64,000 bases of DNA from JAUYQR01 sp050632395. Its GTDB lineage: Bacteria; Pseudomonadota; Alphaproteobacteria; Rhodobacterales; Rhodobacteraceae. Positions 43,951-53,072 of the stretch are shown here, in pieces; the stretch's first letter is position 1, and every line of letters starts with the position of its first letter. The translations under genes and the position numbers were made by a program. Where the stretch lies: contig NZ_CP192600.1 in assembly GCF_050632395.1 (NCBI RefSeq), positions 2,542,001 to 2,606,000 on the forward strand, read 5' to 3'. The notes below the pieces were generated by a model. The model searched no databases, had not been told where the DNA came from, and saw nothing but the letters and a program-made list of their open reading frames with translations.

Positions 43951-43992
43951 AATGAAGTGACGGATCAGCAGAATGAAGCGACGGATCAGCAG
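43951..43992. repeat. Two-copy 21-bp tandem repeat
   Basis: Two adjacent 21-base units (AATGAAGTGACGGATCAGCA plus G, then the same with C for T) that differ at one position. They lie between the cupin start and icd. On the plus strand the unit length would keep a reading frame (NEVTDQQ/NEATDQQ), but no convincing gene covers it. Confidence 0.8.
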
Positions 43993-44126
43993 GCTTTGAA
44001 TTCTAGCAGCGAAACAAACGGCAAGCCAGTCTGTTTGCCGATTTCGGTATACCATCGCATACCGGACTTCCCAACGCCCACTTTCTCGGCTATGTCCCGG
44101 CCAACCGAATCCCATGTGAGAGGTCG
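43986..44126 (-). pseudogene. Possible C-terminal remnant of a helix-turn-helix protein
   Basis: On the minus strand this gap reads TWDSVGRDIAEKVGVGKSGM, then RWYTEIGKQTGLPFVSLLEF KAC and a stop. The segment has the look of a helix-turn-helix (AEKVGVGKSGMRW). No start codon exists in the gap: the frame continues only into the antisense of icd, so any gene has lost its 5' part. The stretch is less GC-rich than its neighbours. Tentative. Confidence 0.3.
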
Positions 44127-44129
44127 CCC

Positions 44130-45344
44130 ATGTCGAAGATCAAGGTAGCCAACCCCGTCGTTGAACTCGACGGTGACGAAATGACCCGGATCATCTGGGA
44201 TTTCATCAAGAAGAAGCTGATCCTGCCCTATCTCGACATCAACCTGAAATACTACGACCTGAGCATCGAGGAGCGTGACCGCACCAACGACCAGATCACT
44301 GTCGACGCGGCCCATGCGATCCAGCAATATGGCGTCGGTGTTAAATGCGCGACGATCACGGCCGACGAGCAGCGGGTCGAGGAGTTCGGCCTGAAGCAAA
44401 TGTGGAAATCGCCGAACGGCACAATCCGCAACGTCCTTGGCGGCGTGATCTTCCGCGAGCCGATCATCTGCAAGAACGTGCCGCGTCTGGTGCCGGGCTG
44501 GACCCAGCCGATCGTGGTGGGCCGCCATGCCTTTGGCGACCAGTACCGCGCAACCGACTTCCGCTTTCCCGGCAAGGGCAAGCTGACGCTGAAATTCGTC
44601 GGTGATGACGGCGAGGTGATCGAGCGTGAGGTGTTCAATGCGCCAAGCGCCGGCGTGACGATGGCGATGTACAACCTTGACGACTCGATCATCGACTTTG
44701 CCCGGTCGTCGTTCAACTACGGCCTGATGAAGGGCTGGCCGGTGTATCTTTCGACAAAGAACACGATCCTGAAAGCCTATGACGGCCGCTTCAAGGACCT
44801 GTTCCAGCAGGTGTTCGACGCGGAATTCGCCGACCGGTTCAAGGCCAAGGGCATCACCTACGAACACCGCCTGATCGACGACATGGTGGCGTCCGCGATG
44901 AAGTGGTCGGGTGGCTATGTCTGGGCCTGCAAGAACTACGACGGCGACGTACAGTCCGATACCGTGGCGCAGGGCTTCGGCTCGCTTGGCCTGATGACCA
45001 GCGTCCTGATGACGCCCGATGGCAAGACCGTCGAGGCCGAGGCCGCGCATGGCACGGTGACGCGGCACTTCCGAGAGCATCAGAAGGGCAAGGCCACGTC
45101 GACGAACTCCATCGCGTCGATCTATGCTTGGACCGGCGGGTTGAAGCACCGCGCCAAGTTGGATGGCAACGAGGCGCTGATGCGCTTTGCGACCACGCTG
45201 GAAAAGGTGACGGTCGATGCGGTCGAGGATGGCTGGATGACCAAGGATCTGGCGCTGCTGGTCGGGCCGGACCAGAAGTGGCTGACCACGATGGGCTATC
45301 TGGAAAAGGTTGACGAGTATCTGAACAAGGCACTCGCCGGCTGA
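44130..45344 (+). CDS. icd: NADP-dependent isocitrate dehydrogenase, dimeric eukaryote-like type
   Basis: Tricarboxylic-acid-cycle enzyme of 404 residues. The N terminus NPVVELDGDEMTRIIWDFIK, the substrate loop SPNGTIRNVLGGVIFREPII, PIVVGRHAFGDQYRATDFRF and the metal/NADP segment EAAHGTVTRHFREHQKGK are those of the homodimeric enzymes shared by alphaproteobacteria and mitochondria. It is unrelated in sequence to the monomeric enzyme at 2432-4654. The stop codon lies inside a palindrome that probably ends transcription. Confidence 0.97.
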   Translation: MSKIKVANPVVELDGDEMTRIIWDFIKKKLILPYLDINLKYYDLSIEERDRTNDQITVDAAHAIQQYGVGVKCATITADEQRVEEFGLKQMWKSPNGTIRNVLGGVIFREPIICKNVPRLVPGWTQPIVVGRHAFGDQYRATDFRFPGKGKLTLKFVGDDGEVIEREVFNAPSAGVTMAMYNLDDSIIDFARSSFNYGLMKGWPVYLSTKNTILKAYDGRFKDLFQQVFDAEFADRFKAKGITYEHRLIDDMVASAMKWSGGYVWACKNYDGDVQSDTVAQGFGSLGLMTSVLMTPDGKTVEAEAAHGTVTRHFREHQKGKATSTNSIASIYAWTGGLKHRAKLDGNEALMRFATTLEKVTVDAVEDGWMTKDLALLVGPDQKWLTTMGYLEKVDEYLNKALAG

Positions 45345-45359
45345 CCCAAATTGGGTCAG
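45341..45359 (+). terminator. Palindrome spanning the icd stop codon
   Basis: CTGACCCAAATTGGGTCAG, a perfect 9-bp inverted repeat around one base, which includes the TGA stop of icd (45342-45344). As RNA it would form a compact hairpin with a small loop. No T run follows, so it may serve message stability as well as termination. Confidence 0.5.
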
Positions 45360-45364
45360 CATAG

Positions 45365-45393
45365 TTGACATATATGCCGCGCGGTGCTAGCTG
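45365..45393 (+). promoter_or_regulatory. Candidate promoter of the YitT gene
   Basis: A consensus TTGACA (45365-45370) is followed after 17 bases by TAGCTG (45388-45393), a weak -10. Transcription would begin near 45400, the ATG itself, giving a leaderless message. A 9-bp inverted repeat ATGCCGCGC / GCGCGGCAT (45374-45401) covers the spacer and the start codon. Confidence 0.35.
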
Positions 45394-45399
45394 CGCGGC

Positions 45400-46002
45400 A
45401 TGACCATCGCCGCCCGCCACAGCTTGATCGAAGACACCCAAGGCATCGCCTTCGGGGTCTGCATGGCGGCGGTTAGCACGCATGTCCTGACGCACATGGG
45501 TTTTGTCGCCGGGCAGACCGTGGGGATCGCAGCCCTTGTGTCCTACGGGGTCGGCCTGCCCTTTCCACTGGTCTACTTTGCCATCAGCCTGCCATTCCTG
45601 TGGCTTGGCTGGCGGAGGATGGGGGCGGCGTTTGCGCTGAAGACCTTCATCTCGGTGGCATCACTCAGCCTTTTGACCGCGCTTCTGCCGCGCTGGCTGG
45701 CGATCGAGCGGATCGACCCGGCCTTTGCCGCGATCCTGTTCGGCGCCCTGTTCGGCATCGCCGCATTGGCCGTGGTGCGGCATGGCGGCAGCTTTGGCGG
45801 CGTATCGATCCTTTGGCTATGGCTGCAGGACCGCACCGGGTTTCAGGCGGGCTATGCGCAGTTGTTGTTCGACGCCGGCCTTTTCGCGGTGTCGGCGCTT
45901 TTTCTGGACTGGGATGTGGTCAGCTGGTCGTTCCTTGGGGCGGTAGTGTTCAACCTGTTTCTTGCCATAAACCACCGCCGCGACCGCTATATCGCCACCT
46001 GA
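45400..46002 (+). CDS. YitT-family membrane protein
   Basis: A 200-residue integral membrane protein with five predicted spans: AFGVCMAAVSTHVLTHMGFV, GLPFPLVYFAISLPFLWLGW, ALKTFISVASLSLLTALLPR, AAILFGALFGIAALAVVRHG and SWSFLGAVVFNLFLAINHRR. The segment RHGGSFGGVSIL recalls the GGsxGG motif of YitT/DUF161 proteins. No ribosome site is visible before the ATG, consistent with a leaderless start. Function unknown. Confidence 0.8.
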   Translation: MTIAARHSLIEDTQGIAFGVCMAAVSTHVLTHMGFVAGQTVGIAALVSYGVGLPFPLVYFAISLPFLWLGWRRMGAAFALKTFISVASLSLLTALLPRWLAIERIDPAFAAILFGALFGIAALAVVRHGGSFGGVSILWLWLQDRTGFQAGYAQLLFDAGLFAVSALFLDWDVVSWSFLGAVVFNLFLAINHRRDRYIAT

Positions 46003-46076
46003 CAAGGTTCCTCTGGCCTTTCCGGGCTGTCTGCGCTATCGCCGCGCGAAACATACAAACGAAAGAGACCCTCCCG

Positions 46077-47894
46077 ATGGAGCTTCGCAACATCGCCATC
46101 ATCGCGCATGTCGACCATGGCAAGACCACCCTCGTTGACGAGCTTCTGAAGCAGTCTGGCGCTTTCCGCGACAACCAGGCCGTCGCCGAACGGGCGATGG
46201 ACAGCAACGACATTGAACGCGAGCGCGGTATCACGATCCTTGCGAAGTGCACTTCGCTGGAATGGAAGGGGCAGCGGATCAACATCGTCGACACCCCCGG
46301 CCACGCCGATTTCGGTGGTGAGGTGGAGCGGATCCTGTCGATGGTCGATGGCGTGGTGCTACTGGTGGACGCCGCCGAGGGGCCGATGCCGCAGACGAAG
46401 TTCGTGACCTCGAAGGCGCTGGCGCTGGGGCTGCGCCCGATTGTCGTGCTGAACAAGGTCGACAAGCCGGACGCCGAACCGAGCCGCGCGCTGAACGAGG
46501 TGTTCGACCTGTTTGCCAACCTTGGCGCGGACGACGATCAGCTTGATTTCCCGGTTCTTTACGCGTCGGGCCGCTCTGGCTGGGCGGATGAGAACCTTGA
46601 CGGTCCCCGCAAGGATCTGTCGGCGCTTTACGACCTCGTGCAGCGTCACGTGCCTGCTCCAGCGCAGGTCGCGCGGCGCGGCGAGCCCTTCCAGATGCTG
46701 GCAACCACGCTGTCCGCCGATCCGTTCATCGGCCGCATCCTGACCGGACGCGTCGAGGCTGGCACCTTGAAAGCCGGCGAGACGATCAAGGCGCTGAGCC
46801 GCGACGGCGAAAAGCTGGAACAGTTCCGCGTCTCGAAAGTGCTGGCGTTCCGCGGCCTGACGCAGACTGCGATCGACGTGGCTGAAGCGGGTGACATCGT
46901 CACCATCGCCGGCATGTCGAAGGCGACCGTGGCCGATACACTGTGTGCGCTGGAGGTCGATACCGCCCTGCCCGCCCAGCCGATCGACCCGCCGACGATC
47001 TCGGTCACCTTCGGGATCAACGATTCGCCGCTGGCTGGCAAGGAAGGCACCAAGGTGCAGTCCCGCGTCATTCGCGAACGTCTGATGCGTGAGGCCGAGA
47101 TCAACGTGGCGATCAAGGTCACCGACACCCCCGGCGGCGACGCCTTCGAGGTTGCGGGACGTGGCGAACTTCAGATGGGCGTGCTGATCGAGAACATGCG
47201 CCGCGAAGGGTTCGAGCTGTCGATCAGCCGCCCGCGGGTGTTGTTCCGCGACATCGACGGCGTCAAGCACGAGCCGATCGAGGAAGTTACCATCGACGTG
47301 GATGACGATTACACCGGCCCGGTCATCGAAAAGATCACCGGCCCGCGCAAGGGCGATCTGGTCGAGATGAAGCCTGCGGGGGCCGGCAAGACCCGGATCA
47401 TCGCGCATGTGCCCTCGCGCGGACTGATCGGCTATCACGGCCAGTTCATGACCGACACGCGCGGCACCGGCGTTCTGAACCGCGTGTTCCACGGCTGGGC
47501 GCCGCACAAGGGCCCGATCGAAGGGCGCCGTCAAGGCGTACTGATTTCCATCGAGACCGGGATTTCGGTGGCCTATGCGATGTGGAAGCTGGAAGACCGT
47601 GGGCACTTCTTCATCGGCGTGCAGGAACCGGTCTACGCCGGCATGATCATCGGCGAGCACAACCGGGACAACGATCTAGAAGTGAACCCGCTGAAGGGCA
47701 AGCAACTGACCAACGTCCGCGCCAGCGGAACCGACGAAGCGGTGCGCCTGACGACCCCGGTGAAGCTGAGCCTGGAGCAGTGCATCTCGTATATCGACGA
47801 TGATGAACTGGTCGAGGTCACGCCGAAATCGGTGCGGATGCGCAAGCGTTTTCTGGATGCCAACGACCGCAAGCGCCAGTCGCGCGCGGGCTGA
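46077..47894 (+). CDS. typA: Ribosome-associated GTPase TypA/BipA
   Basis: Translational GTPase of 605 residues that aids ribosome assembly and stress adaptation. G1 AHVDHGKTT, the switch region RERGITI, G3 DTPGHADFGGEV, G4 NKVDKPDAEP, then EF-G-like domains and the BipA-specific C terminus (GTDEAVRLTTPVKLSLEQCI, YIDDDELVEVTPKSVRMRKR). The ATG at 46077 is chosen because the conserved N terminus MELRNIAIIAHVDHGKT begins there; the frame open upstream is out of phase with the YitT gene and not conserved. It is monocistronic and ends at a hairpin. Confidence 0.96.
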   Translation: MELRNIAIIAHVDHGKTTLVDELLKQSGAFRDNQAVAERAMDSNDIERERGITILAKCTSLEWKGQRINIVDTPGHADFGGEVERILSMVDGVVLLVDAAEGPMPQTKFVTSKALALGLRPIVVLNKVDKPDAEPSRALNEVFDLFANLGADDDQLDFPVLYASGRSGWADENLDGPRKDLSALYDLVQRHVPAPAQVARRGEPFQMLATTLSADPFIGRILTGRVEAGTLKAGETIKALSRDGEKLEQFRVSKVLAFRGLTQTAIDVAEAGDIVTIAGMSKATVADTLCALEVDTALPAQPIDPPTISVTFGINDSPLAGKEGTKVQSRVIRERLMREAEINVAIKVTDTPGGDAFEVAGRGELQMGVLIENMRREGFELSISRPRVLFRDIDGVKHEPIEEVTIDVDDDYTGPVIEKITGPRKGDLVEMKPAGAGKTRIIAHVPSRGLIGYHGQFMTDTRGTGVLNRVFHGWAPHKGPIEGRRQGVLISIETGISVAYAMWKLEDRGHFFIGVQEPVYAGMIIGEHNRDNDLEVNPLKGKQLTNVRASGTDEAVRLTTPVKLSLEQCISYIDDDELVEVTPKSVRMRKRFLDANDRKRQSRAG

Positions 47895-47901
47895 ACCCAA
47901 G

Positions 47902-47922
47902 GAGCGGGGGTTTCACACCCCC
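47902..47922 (+). terminator. Hairpin after typA
   Basis: Inverted repeat GCGGGGGT / ACCCCCGC with loop TTCAC, 8 bases after the typA stop. The following CCCCCGTGGGATATTT is a sequence I recall downstream of many Rhodobacterales operons. Confidence 0.7.
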
Positions 47923-47955
47923 GCGCCCCCGTGGGATATTTGCGGACAGATGAAA

Positions 47956-48750
47956 TCAGGCCACTGCGGCGAGGCGGCAGGGCATGAATTCTTCCAAAAG
48001 CACGGTTTCACCGTCGAAAGTGCAGAAACTGGACGCGGGAACCTCGATCCAGCCGCCTTCTTCTGCCTCCAGCGGTTCCGAAACCACCGCCATTCCGCCG
48101 CGACTTTCCGACCAGCGATGGTAAAGCGATGGCGCAGCGTCATCAGTGGCGTAGCGCACGGCATAGAGGTTCTTCCCATCGCTAAGGGCCGCCGTCAGCC
48201 GCAAGTGGGGCGCAGTGCCCTTTTCGCGAGCCAGTCGGATGAAGCGAGCGGCGGCGCGTTCCAGAGCGACGCGCGGATCGTGATCAAGACCTTCGGCCAG
48301 CGCCACGAGGAACAGCGCTTCGCTGTCGGTTGCACCTTTGCGTTGGGGGTAAAGCACGTCGGGGATCATCATGTCGGCATCACGGCGGAAGCTGTCGTAG
48401 CCGCCCACCTGACCATTGTGCATGAAGCTCCAGACGCCGTGGGTGAAGGGGTGGCAGTTGTTGCGGCTGGTGGCGGTGCCGGTTGAGGCGCGGACATGAG
48501 CGAGGAAAAGGTGCGACTGGACCTGCGCCGTCAGGCTGCGCAGGTTCGGGTCTGACCAGGCAGGCAGCACATCGCGGTAAAGGCCGGGCTCAGGGCGCTG
48601 GCCATACCAAGCGACGCCAAAACCATCTGCGTTGATCGCGGAGTGGCACTGGGTGGCACCGTGGCTTTGATGGATGAGCGAATGTCCGGGGCGGCTGATG
48701 ATCTCCTCAAGGAAGATCGGAGCGCCGGTGTAGGCGGCCCAGCGGCACAT
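47956..48750 (-). CDS. Class II glutamine amidotransferase (YafJ/EgtC-like)
   Basis: A 264-residue Ntn-type amidotransferase. The start at 48750 gives MCRWAAYTGAPIFLEEIISR, placing the nucleophile cysteine right after the initiator Met, as the mechanism requires; the Met one codon earlier would not. Further signs are SLIHQSHGATQCHSAINADG, FGVAWYG, FLAHVRASTGTATSRNNCHP and FMHNGQVGGYDSFRR. The family includes YafJ and EgtC; the precise reaction is not known here. It converges on typA. Confidence 0.88.
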   Translation of the reverse strand: MCRWAAYTGAPIFLEEIISRPGHSLIHQSHGATQCHSAINADGFGVAWYGQRPEPGLYRDVLPAWSDPNLRSLTAQVQSHLFLAHVRASTGTATSRNNCHPFTHGVWSFMHNGQVGGYDSFRRDADMMIPDVLYPQRKGATDSEALFLVALAEGLDHDPRVALERAAARFIRLAREKGTAPHLRLTAALSDGKNLYAVRYATDDAAPSLYHRWSESRGGMAVVSEPLEAEEGGWIEVPASSFCTFDGETVLLEEFMPCRLAAVA

Positions 48751-48856
48751 CATCCTGCCCTTACTTGGTAAGTCATATGCCCGGCCTCGTTTTTCTTTAC
48801 AGTAGCATCAAAAGCGGGGCCGGGCGCAAGATCTTGCGTCGCATTTCAGGAAAACC

Positions 48857-49147
48857 TTACTCGACCTCTTCCACCACCATCAGATCGCGAACCGATGCGC
48901 CTTTGGCATGGGCCAAAGCAGCCTGATAGGCGGGCGAATTGTAGCATTCGACCGCCTTTTCCAGGCTCGGGAAGCGGGCGACCACATTGCGTGGCCGGTC
49001 GTTCCCTTCCAGTTGCACGTAGCGGCCCCCACGGGCAAGAAACACGCCGCCGTGGGCCGCAATGGCTTCGGTCGCGCCCTTGGCGTAGCGGCCATAAGCC
49101 TCGGCGTCGGTGACGTGGACATGGGCGATCCAGAGCGCGGTCGGCAT
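48857..49147 (-). CDS. DUF1330-family protein
   Basis: A 96-residue protein of the dimeric alpha-beta barrel type: ALWIAHVHVTDAEAYGRYAK near the N terminus and RNVVARFPSLEKAVECYNSP AYQAALAHAK in the second half are classic DUF1330. The start at 49147 lies one base after the alaS stop, indicating translational coupling. Function unknown. Confidence 0.85.
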   Translation of the reverse strand: MPTALWIAHVHVTDAEAYGRYAKGATEAIAAHGGVFLARGGRYVQLEGNDRPRNVVARFPSLEKAVECYNSPAYQAALAHAKGASVRDLMVVEEVE

Positions 49148-49148
49148 G

Positions 49149-51803
49149 TCAGCCCTCCATCGCGGCTTCGGCAGCCTTGATCGCGGCGTCGGCGAGAGCG
49201 ATGTCGGCACCGCCAGCCTGCGCCATGTCCGGCCGACCACCGCCGCCTTTGCCGCCCATCGCTTCGGCCGCGGCCTTGACGAGGGTGACGGCGGAAAGTC
49301 TGTCGGTCAGATCACCCGTGACGCCAGCGGCGACTGCTGGCTTTCCACCGGTATCGGCGATCAGGAGGACCGCGCCGGAACCAAGCTGCGCCTTCATCTG
49401 GTCGATGAGCGCGGGAAGATCCTTGCCTGAAACGCCCTGAAGTACTTGAGCAATGAGCTTCATGCCATTGATTTCACGAGCTTCCGGGCCACCGGCCTTA
49501 CCGCCCATCGCGAGGTCGCGGCGCAGTTGCGCCACCTCGTTCAAAAGCGCGCGGCGTTCGTCGGCGAGCGCCTTGACGCGATCCGCCAGTTCTGCGGGCG
49601 AGGCTTTGAGGGTGGTGGCGATTTCCGCAAGGCGAGCATCCTGCAGGCGCAGGTGATCAAGTGCCGCCTGCCCGGTCAGCGCCTCGATCCGCCTCACGCC
49701 TGCAGAGGACGCACTGTCACCGAGCAGCACCATCGCGCCGATGTCGCCGGTGCGGGCGACATGGGTGCCGCCACAAAGTTCGAGGCTGTAAGTTTTTCCG
49801 TCCGCGCCCTTTGCCGAGCCGTCGAGAACGCCCATCGATACGACTCGGACCTCGTCGCCGTATTTCTCGCCGAACAACGCTTGCGCACCGATGGCGCGCG
49901 CGTCATCCGGCGTCATGATGCGGGTTTCGACGGGCGCGTTCTGGCGGATGAAGGTGTTCACCTCGGCCTCGACCTTGGCCATGTCAGCGGGAGAGACCGC
50001 GTGGCCGTGGCTGAAATCAAAGCGCAGACGGTCCGCGGCGTTGAGGCTGCCGCGCTGCGCGACATGGTCGCCAAGGGCGCGACGCAGCGCCTCATGCAGG
50101 AGGTGCGTCGCGGAATGGTTGGCGCGAATCTGGCTGCGGCGGGTGTGATTGACCTCCAGCTTGGCGGGTTGACCCTTTAGCAGATCACCCTCCAACACCT
50201 TGGCGACGTGGATGAAAACGCCTGCGGCCTTCTTTGTGTCGGTCACTTCGGCAAGGCCGGTATCGGTGCGGATGAGGCCGGTGTCGCCGACCTGTCCGCC
50301 GCTTTCGGCGTAAAATGGCGTCTGGTTGACGACGATCTGAACCGTATCGCCAGCCGTTGCGGACCCAATCGCCGCTCCGTCCTGAACGAGTGCCGTCAGC
50401 ACGCCTTCGGCAGTTTCGGTGTCGTAGCCAAGGAATTCGGTCACGCCATGTTCTTCGGCAATGTCGAACCAGATGCGGGCATCACCCGCAGCCCCCGTTC
50501 CAACCCAGGCCGCGCGGGCCTTTTGCTTTTGTTCCTGCATTGCGTGGTCAAAGCCCTGCACGTCAACCTCGCGGCCCTTTTCGCGCAGGGCATCCTGCGT
50601 CAGGTCCAGCGGGAAACCGTAGGTGTCGTAAAGCTTGAACGCCGCGGCGCCGGGCAGCGCCCCACCTTCGGGCAGTCGGGTCAGCTCATCGTCAAGGAGC
50701 TTCAAGCCACGGTCCAGCGTCTGCTTGAAGCGCGTTTCTTCCAGCCGCAGGGTCTCTTCGATCAGCGACTGCGCCCGGCCAAGTTCCGGGTAGGCAGCCC
50801 CCATGCCACGGACAAGGGCCGGAACAAGGCGATGCATGACCGGGTCTTGCGAGCCGAGCATGTGAGCATGACGCATGGCGCGGCGCATGATGCGGCGGAG
50901 TACATAGCCACGGCCTTCGTTCGACGGCATGACGCCATCGGCGATGAGGAACGACGTCGAGCGCAGGTGGTCGGCGATGACGCGGTGGTGCGTCTTGCCC
51001 GGGCCGTCGGGATCGGAACTGGTGGCATGGGCAGAGGCTTCGATCAGGCTGCGCATCAGGTCGGTGTCGTAGTTGTCGTGCTTGCCTTGCAATAGCGCGC
51101 CGATCCGTTCCAGCCCCATTCCGGTGTCGATCGACTGCATTTCCAGCGGAACAAGGCGGCCATCGGCGAACTGTTCGTTCTGCATGAAGACGTTGTTCCA
51201 TATCTCGATGAACCGGTCGCCGTCTTCCTCGGCGCTGCCCGGAGGTCCGCCCCAGATATGGTCGCCGTGGTCATAGAAAATCTCGGTGCAGGGGCCGCAA
51301 GGGCCAGTTGGCCCCATGCGCCAGAAGTTGTCGTCCGAGGCGATGCGGATGATGCGGCTGTCAGGCAGGCCCGCGACCTTCTTCCAGATCGCGGCGGCCT
51401 CGTCGTCGGTATGGTAAACGGTGACCAGAAGCTTGTCGGGGTTCAGACCGAAATCCTTGGTAAGAAGTTCCCAAGCGAAGGCGATGGCCTGATCCTTGAA
51501 ATAGTCCCCAAAGCTGAAATTGCCCAGCATCTCAAAAAAAGTGTGGTGACGCGCGGTGTAACCAACGTTGTCGAGGTCGTTATGCTTGCCGCCAGCTCGC
51601 ACGCATTTCTGCGCCGTTGTAGCGCGGACGTAATCGCGCTTTTCCACCCCGGTGAACAGGTTCTTGAATTGCACCATTCCGGAGTTTGCGAACATCAGGG
51701 TCGGGTCGTTGCGCGGCACCAGAGGTGAGCTGTCCACCACAGTATGGCCGTTGCGGCGAAAGAACTCGAGGTAGGTGGAGCGGATGTCGTTCAGCGATGC
51801 CAT
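49149..51803 (-). CDS. alaS: Alanyl-tRNA synthetase
   Basis: Charges tRNA-Ala; 884 residues. N-terminal MASLNDIRSTYLEFFRRNGH and FANSGMVQFKNLFTG are the class II catalytic domain; the editing domain shows HSATHLLHEALR and the zinc-binding CGGTHVARTGDIG; the C-terminal C-Ala domain ends the protein. The ATG at 51803 is preferred to a TTG one codon earlier. It is followed by a DUF1330 gene one base away. Upstream lies recA on the same strand with a terminator between. Confidence 0.97.
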   Translation of the reverse strand: MASLNDIRSTYLEFFRRNGHTVVDSSPLVPRNDPTLMFANSGMVQFKNLFTGVEKRDYVRATTAQKCVRAGGKHNDLDNVGYTARHHTFFEMLGNFSFGDYFKDQAIAFAWELLTKDFGLNPDKLLVTVYHTDDEAAAIWKKVAGLPDSRIIRIASDDNFWRMGPTGPCGPCTEIFYDHGDHIWGGPPGSAEEDGDRFIEIWNNVFMQNEQFADGRLVPLEMQSIDTGMGLERIGALLQGKHDNYDTDLMRSLIEASAHATSSDPDGPGKTHHRVIADHLRSTSFLIADGVMPSNEGRGYVLRRIMRRAMRHAHMLGSQDPVMHRLVPALVRGMGAAYPELGRAQSLIEETLRLEETRFKQTLDRGLKLLDDELTRLPEGGALPGAAAFKLYDTYGFPLDLTQDALREKGREVDVQGFDHAMQEQKQKARAAWVGTGAAGDARIWFDIAEEHGVTEFLGYDTETAEGVLTALVQDGAAIGSATAGDTVQIVVNQTPFYAESGGQVGDTGLIRTDTGLAEVTDTKKAAGVFIHVAKVLEGDLLKGQPAKLEVNHTRRSQIRANHSATHLLHEALRRALGDHVAQRGSLNAADRLRFDFSHGHAVSPADMAKVEAEVNTFIRQNAPVETRIMTPDDARAIGAQALFGEKYGDEVRVVSMGVLDGSAKGADGKTYSLELCGGTHVARTGDIGAMVLLGDSASSAGVRRIEALTGQAALDHLRLQDARLAEIATTLKASPAELADRVKALADERRALLNEVAQLRRDLAMGGKAGGPEAREINGMKLIAQVLQGVSGKDLPALIDQMKAQLGSGAVLLIADTGGKPAVAAGVTGDLTDRLSAVTLVKAAAEAMGGKGGGGRPDMAQAGGADIALADAAIKAAEAAMEG

Positions 51804-51893
51804 CAAGGGGCCCTTCCGAAGGCAAAATCAGCAGTTTCGCCATCGTTTAGCCCCCCGCGCGAGGCCTGTCCACCATGCGGGCCTTATGGCTGC

Positions 51894-51922
51894 AAAAAAG
51901 GCCGGAAGCGGTGCTTCCGGCC
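51894..51922 (-). terminator. Intrinsic terminator of recA
   Basis: Perfect 10-bp stem GGCCGGAAGC / GCTTCCGGCC with a 3-base loop, followed on the minus strand by six T residues (51899-51894), 27 bases after the recA stop. It is a textbook factor-independent terminator separating recA from alaS. Confidence 0.92.
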
Positions 51923-51948
51923 TGTGCATTCGCGTGATCGGCGACAGC

Positions 51949-53022
51949 TTACATGTCGACCAGATCGTCGCTGTCGGGACCGCCCGTTACGTTGAAATCA
52001 AGACCGTTGGCGCCACGGATCTTGTCTTCAAGTTCCTTGGCAACGCCGGGGTTCTGCTTGAGGAAGAGCTTGGCATTCTCTCGGCCCTGCCCGATCCGCT
52101 CATCCCCGTAGGAATACCAGGAGCCGGATTTTTCGACCACGCCGGCCTTCACACCGATGTCGATCAGCTCGCCGGTCTTCGAGATGCCTTCGCCGTACAT
52201 GATGTCGAATTCCACCTGCTTGAAGGGCGGCGCGACCTTGTTCTTCACCACTTTCACCCGGGTCGTGTTGCCGACCACGTCGTCCTTTTCCTTGATCGAG
52301 CCGATGCGGCGGATGTCGAGGCGGACTGAGGCGTAGAACTTGAGCGCATTGCCGCCGGTCGTGGTTTCGGGGCTGCCGAACATCACGCCGATCTTCATGC
52401 GGATCTGGTTGATGAAGATCACCATACAGTTCGACCGGCCGATGGAGGCGGTCAGCTTGCGCATCGCCTGGCTCATCAGGCGGGCCTGCGAGCCCATCTG
52501 CATGTCGCCCATGTCGCCTTCGATTTCCGACTTCGGCACCAGTGCCGCGACAGAGTCCACCACGACAAGGCTGACTGCGCCCGAACGGACCAGCGTATCG
52601 ACGATCTCCAGCGCCTGTTCGCCGGTGTCGGGCTGCGAGATCAGAAGATCGTCCAGATTGACGCCTAGCTTCTTGGCATACTGCGGGTCCAGCGCGTGTT
52701 CGGCGTCGACAAAGGCACAGACGCCGCCCTTCTTCTGCGCTTCGGCCACGACATGCAGCGTGAGGGTCGTCTTGCCCGAAGATTCCGGCCCGTAGATCTC
52801 GACGATCCGGCCTTGCGGCAAGCCGCCGATGCCAAGCGCGATGTCGAGGCCAAGCGAGCCGGTCGACGTCGCCTCGATATCCATCGCCGGGCTGTCGGCG
52901 CCGAGCTTCATGATCGAGCCCTTGCCGAACTGGCGTTCGATCTGCGCCAATGCGCTTTCCAGAGCCTTCGCCTTGTCCATTCCGCGTTTCCCGTCGAGGT
53001 CCAAAAGGTTCGCAACCGCCAT
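51949..53022 (-). CDS. recA: Recombinase RecA
   Basis: DNA-dependent ATPase for homologous recombination and SOS activation, 357 residues. Walker A GPESSGKTT, SIGRSNCMVIFINQIRMKIG, FGSPETTTGGNALKFYASVR and Walker B LVVVDSVAALVP are unmistakable. The ATG at 53022 follows AAGGA; the long open frame upstream reaches into the promoter region. A LexA box lies 51 bases upstream. The gene ends at a strong terminator. Confidence 0.98.
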   Translation of the reverse strand: MAVANLLDLDGKRGMDKAKALESALAQIERQFGKGSIMKLGADSPAMDIEATSTGSLGLDIALGIGGLPQGRIVEIYGPESSGKTTLTLHVVAEAQKKGGVCAFVDAEHALDPQYAKKLGVNLDDLLISQPDTGEQALEIVDTLVRSGAVSLVVVDSVAALVPKSEIEGDMGDMQMGSQARLMSQAMRKLTASIGRSNCMVIFINQIRMKIGVMFGSPETTTGGNALKFYASVRLDIRRIGSIKEKDDVVGNTTRVKVVKNKVAPPFKQVEFDIMYGEGISKTGELIDIGVKAGVVEKSGSWYSYGDERIGQGRENAKLFLKQNPGVAKELEDKIRGANGLDFNVTGGPDSDDLVDM

Positions 53023-53072
53023 GTCTTGTGTCCTTATTTCACAGCCACCCGCGGGCGGCAATCCTGACCTAT

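Noticed and set aside
43951..43992. 21-bp tandem repeat as a CRISPR array
   Set aside because: Only two copies with no spacers between them and no cas genes nearby.
43942..44148. Plus-strand 68-codon frame containing the 21-bp repeats before icd
   Set aside because: No convincing ribosome site, no recognisable protein, and it overlaps the icd start; the repeats alone do not make it a gene.
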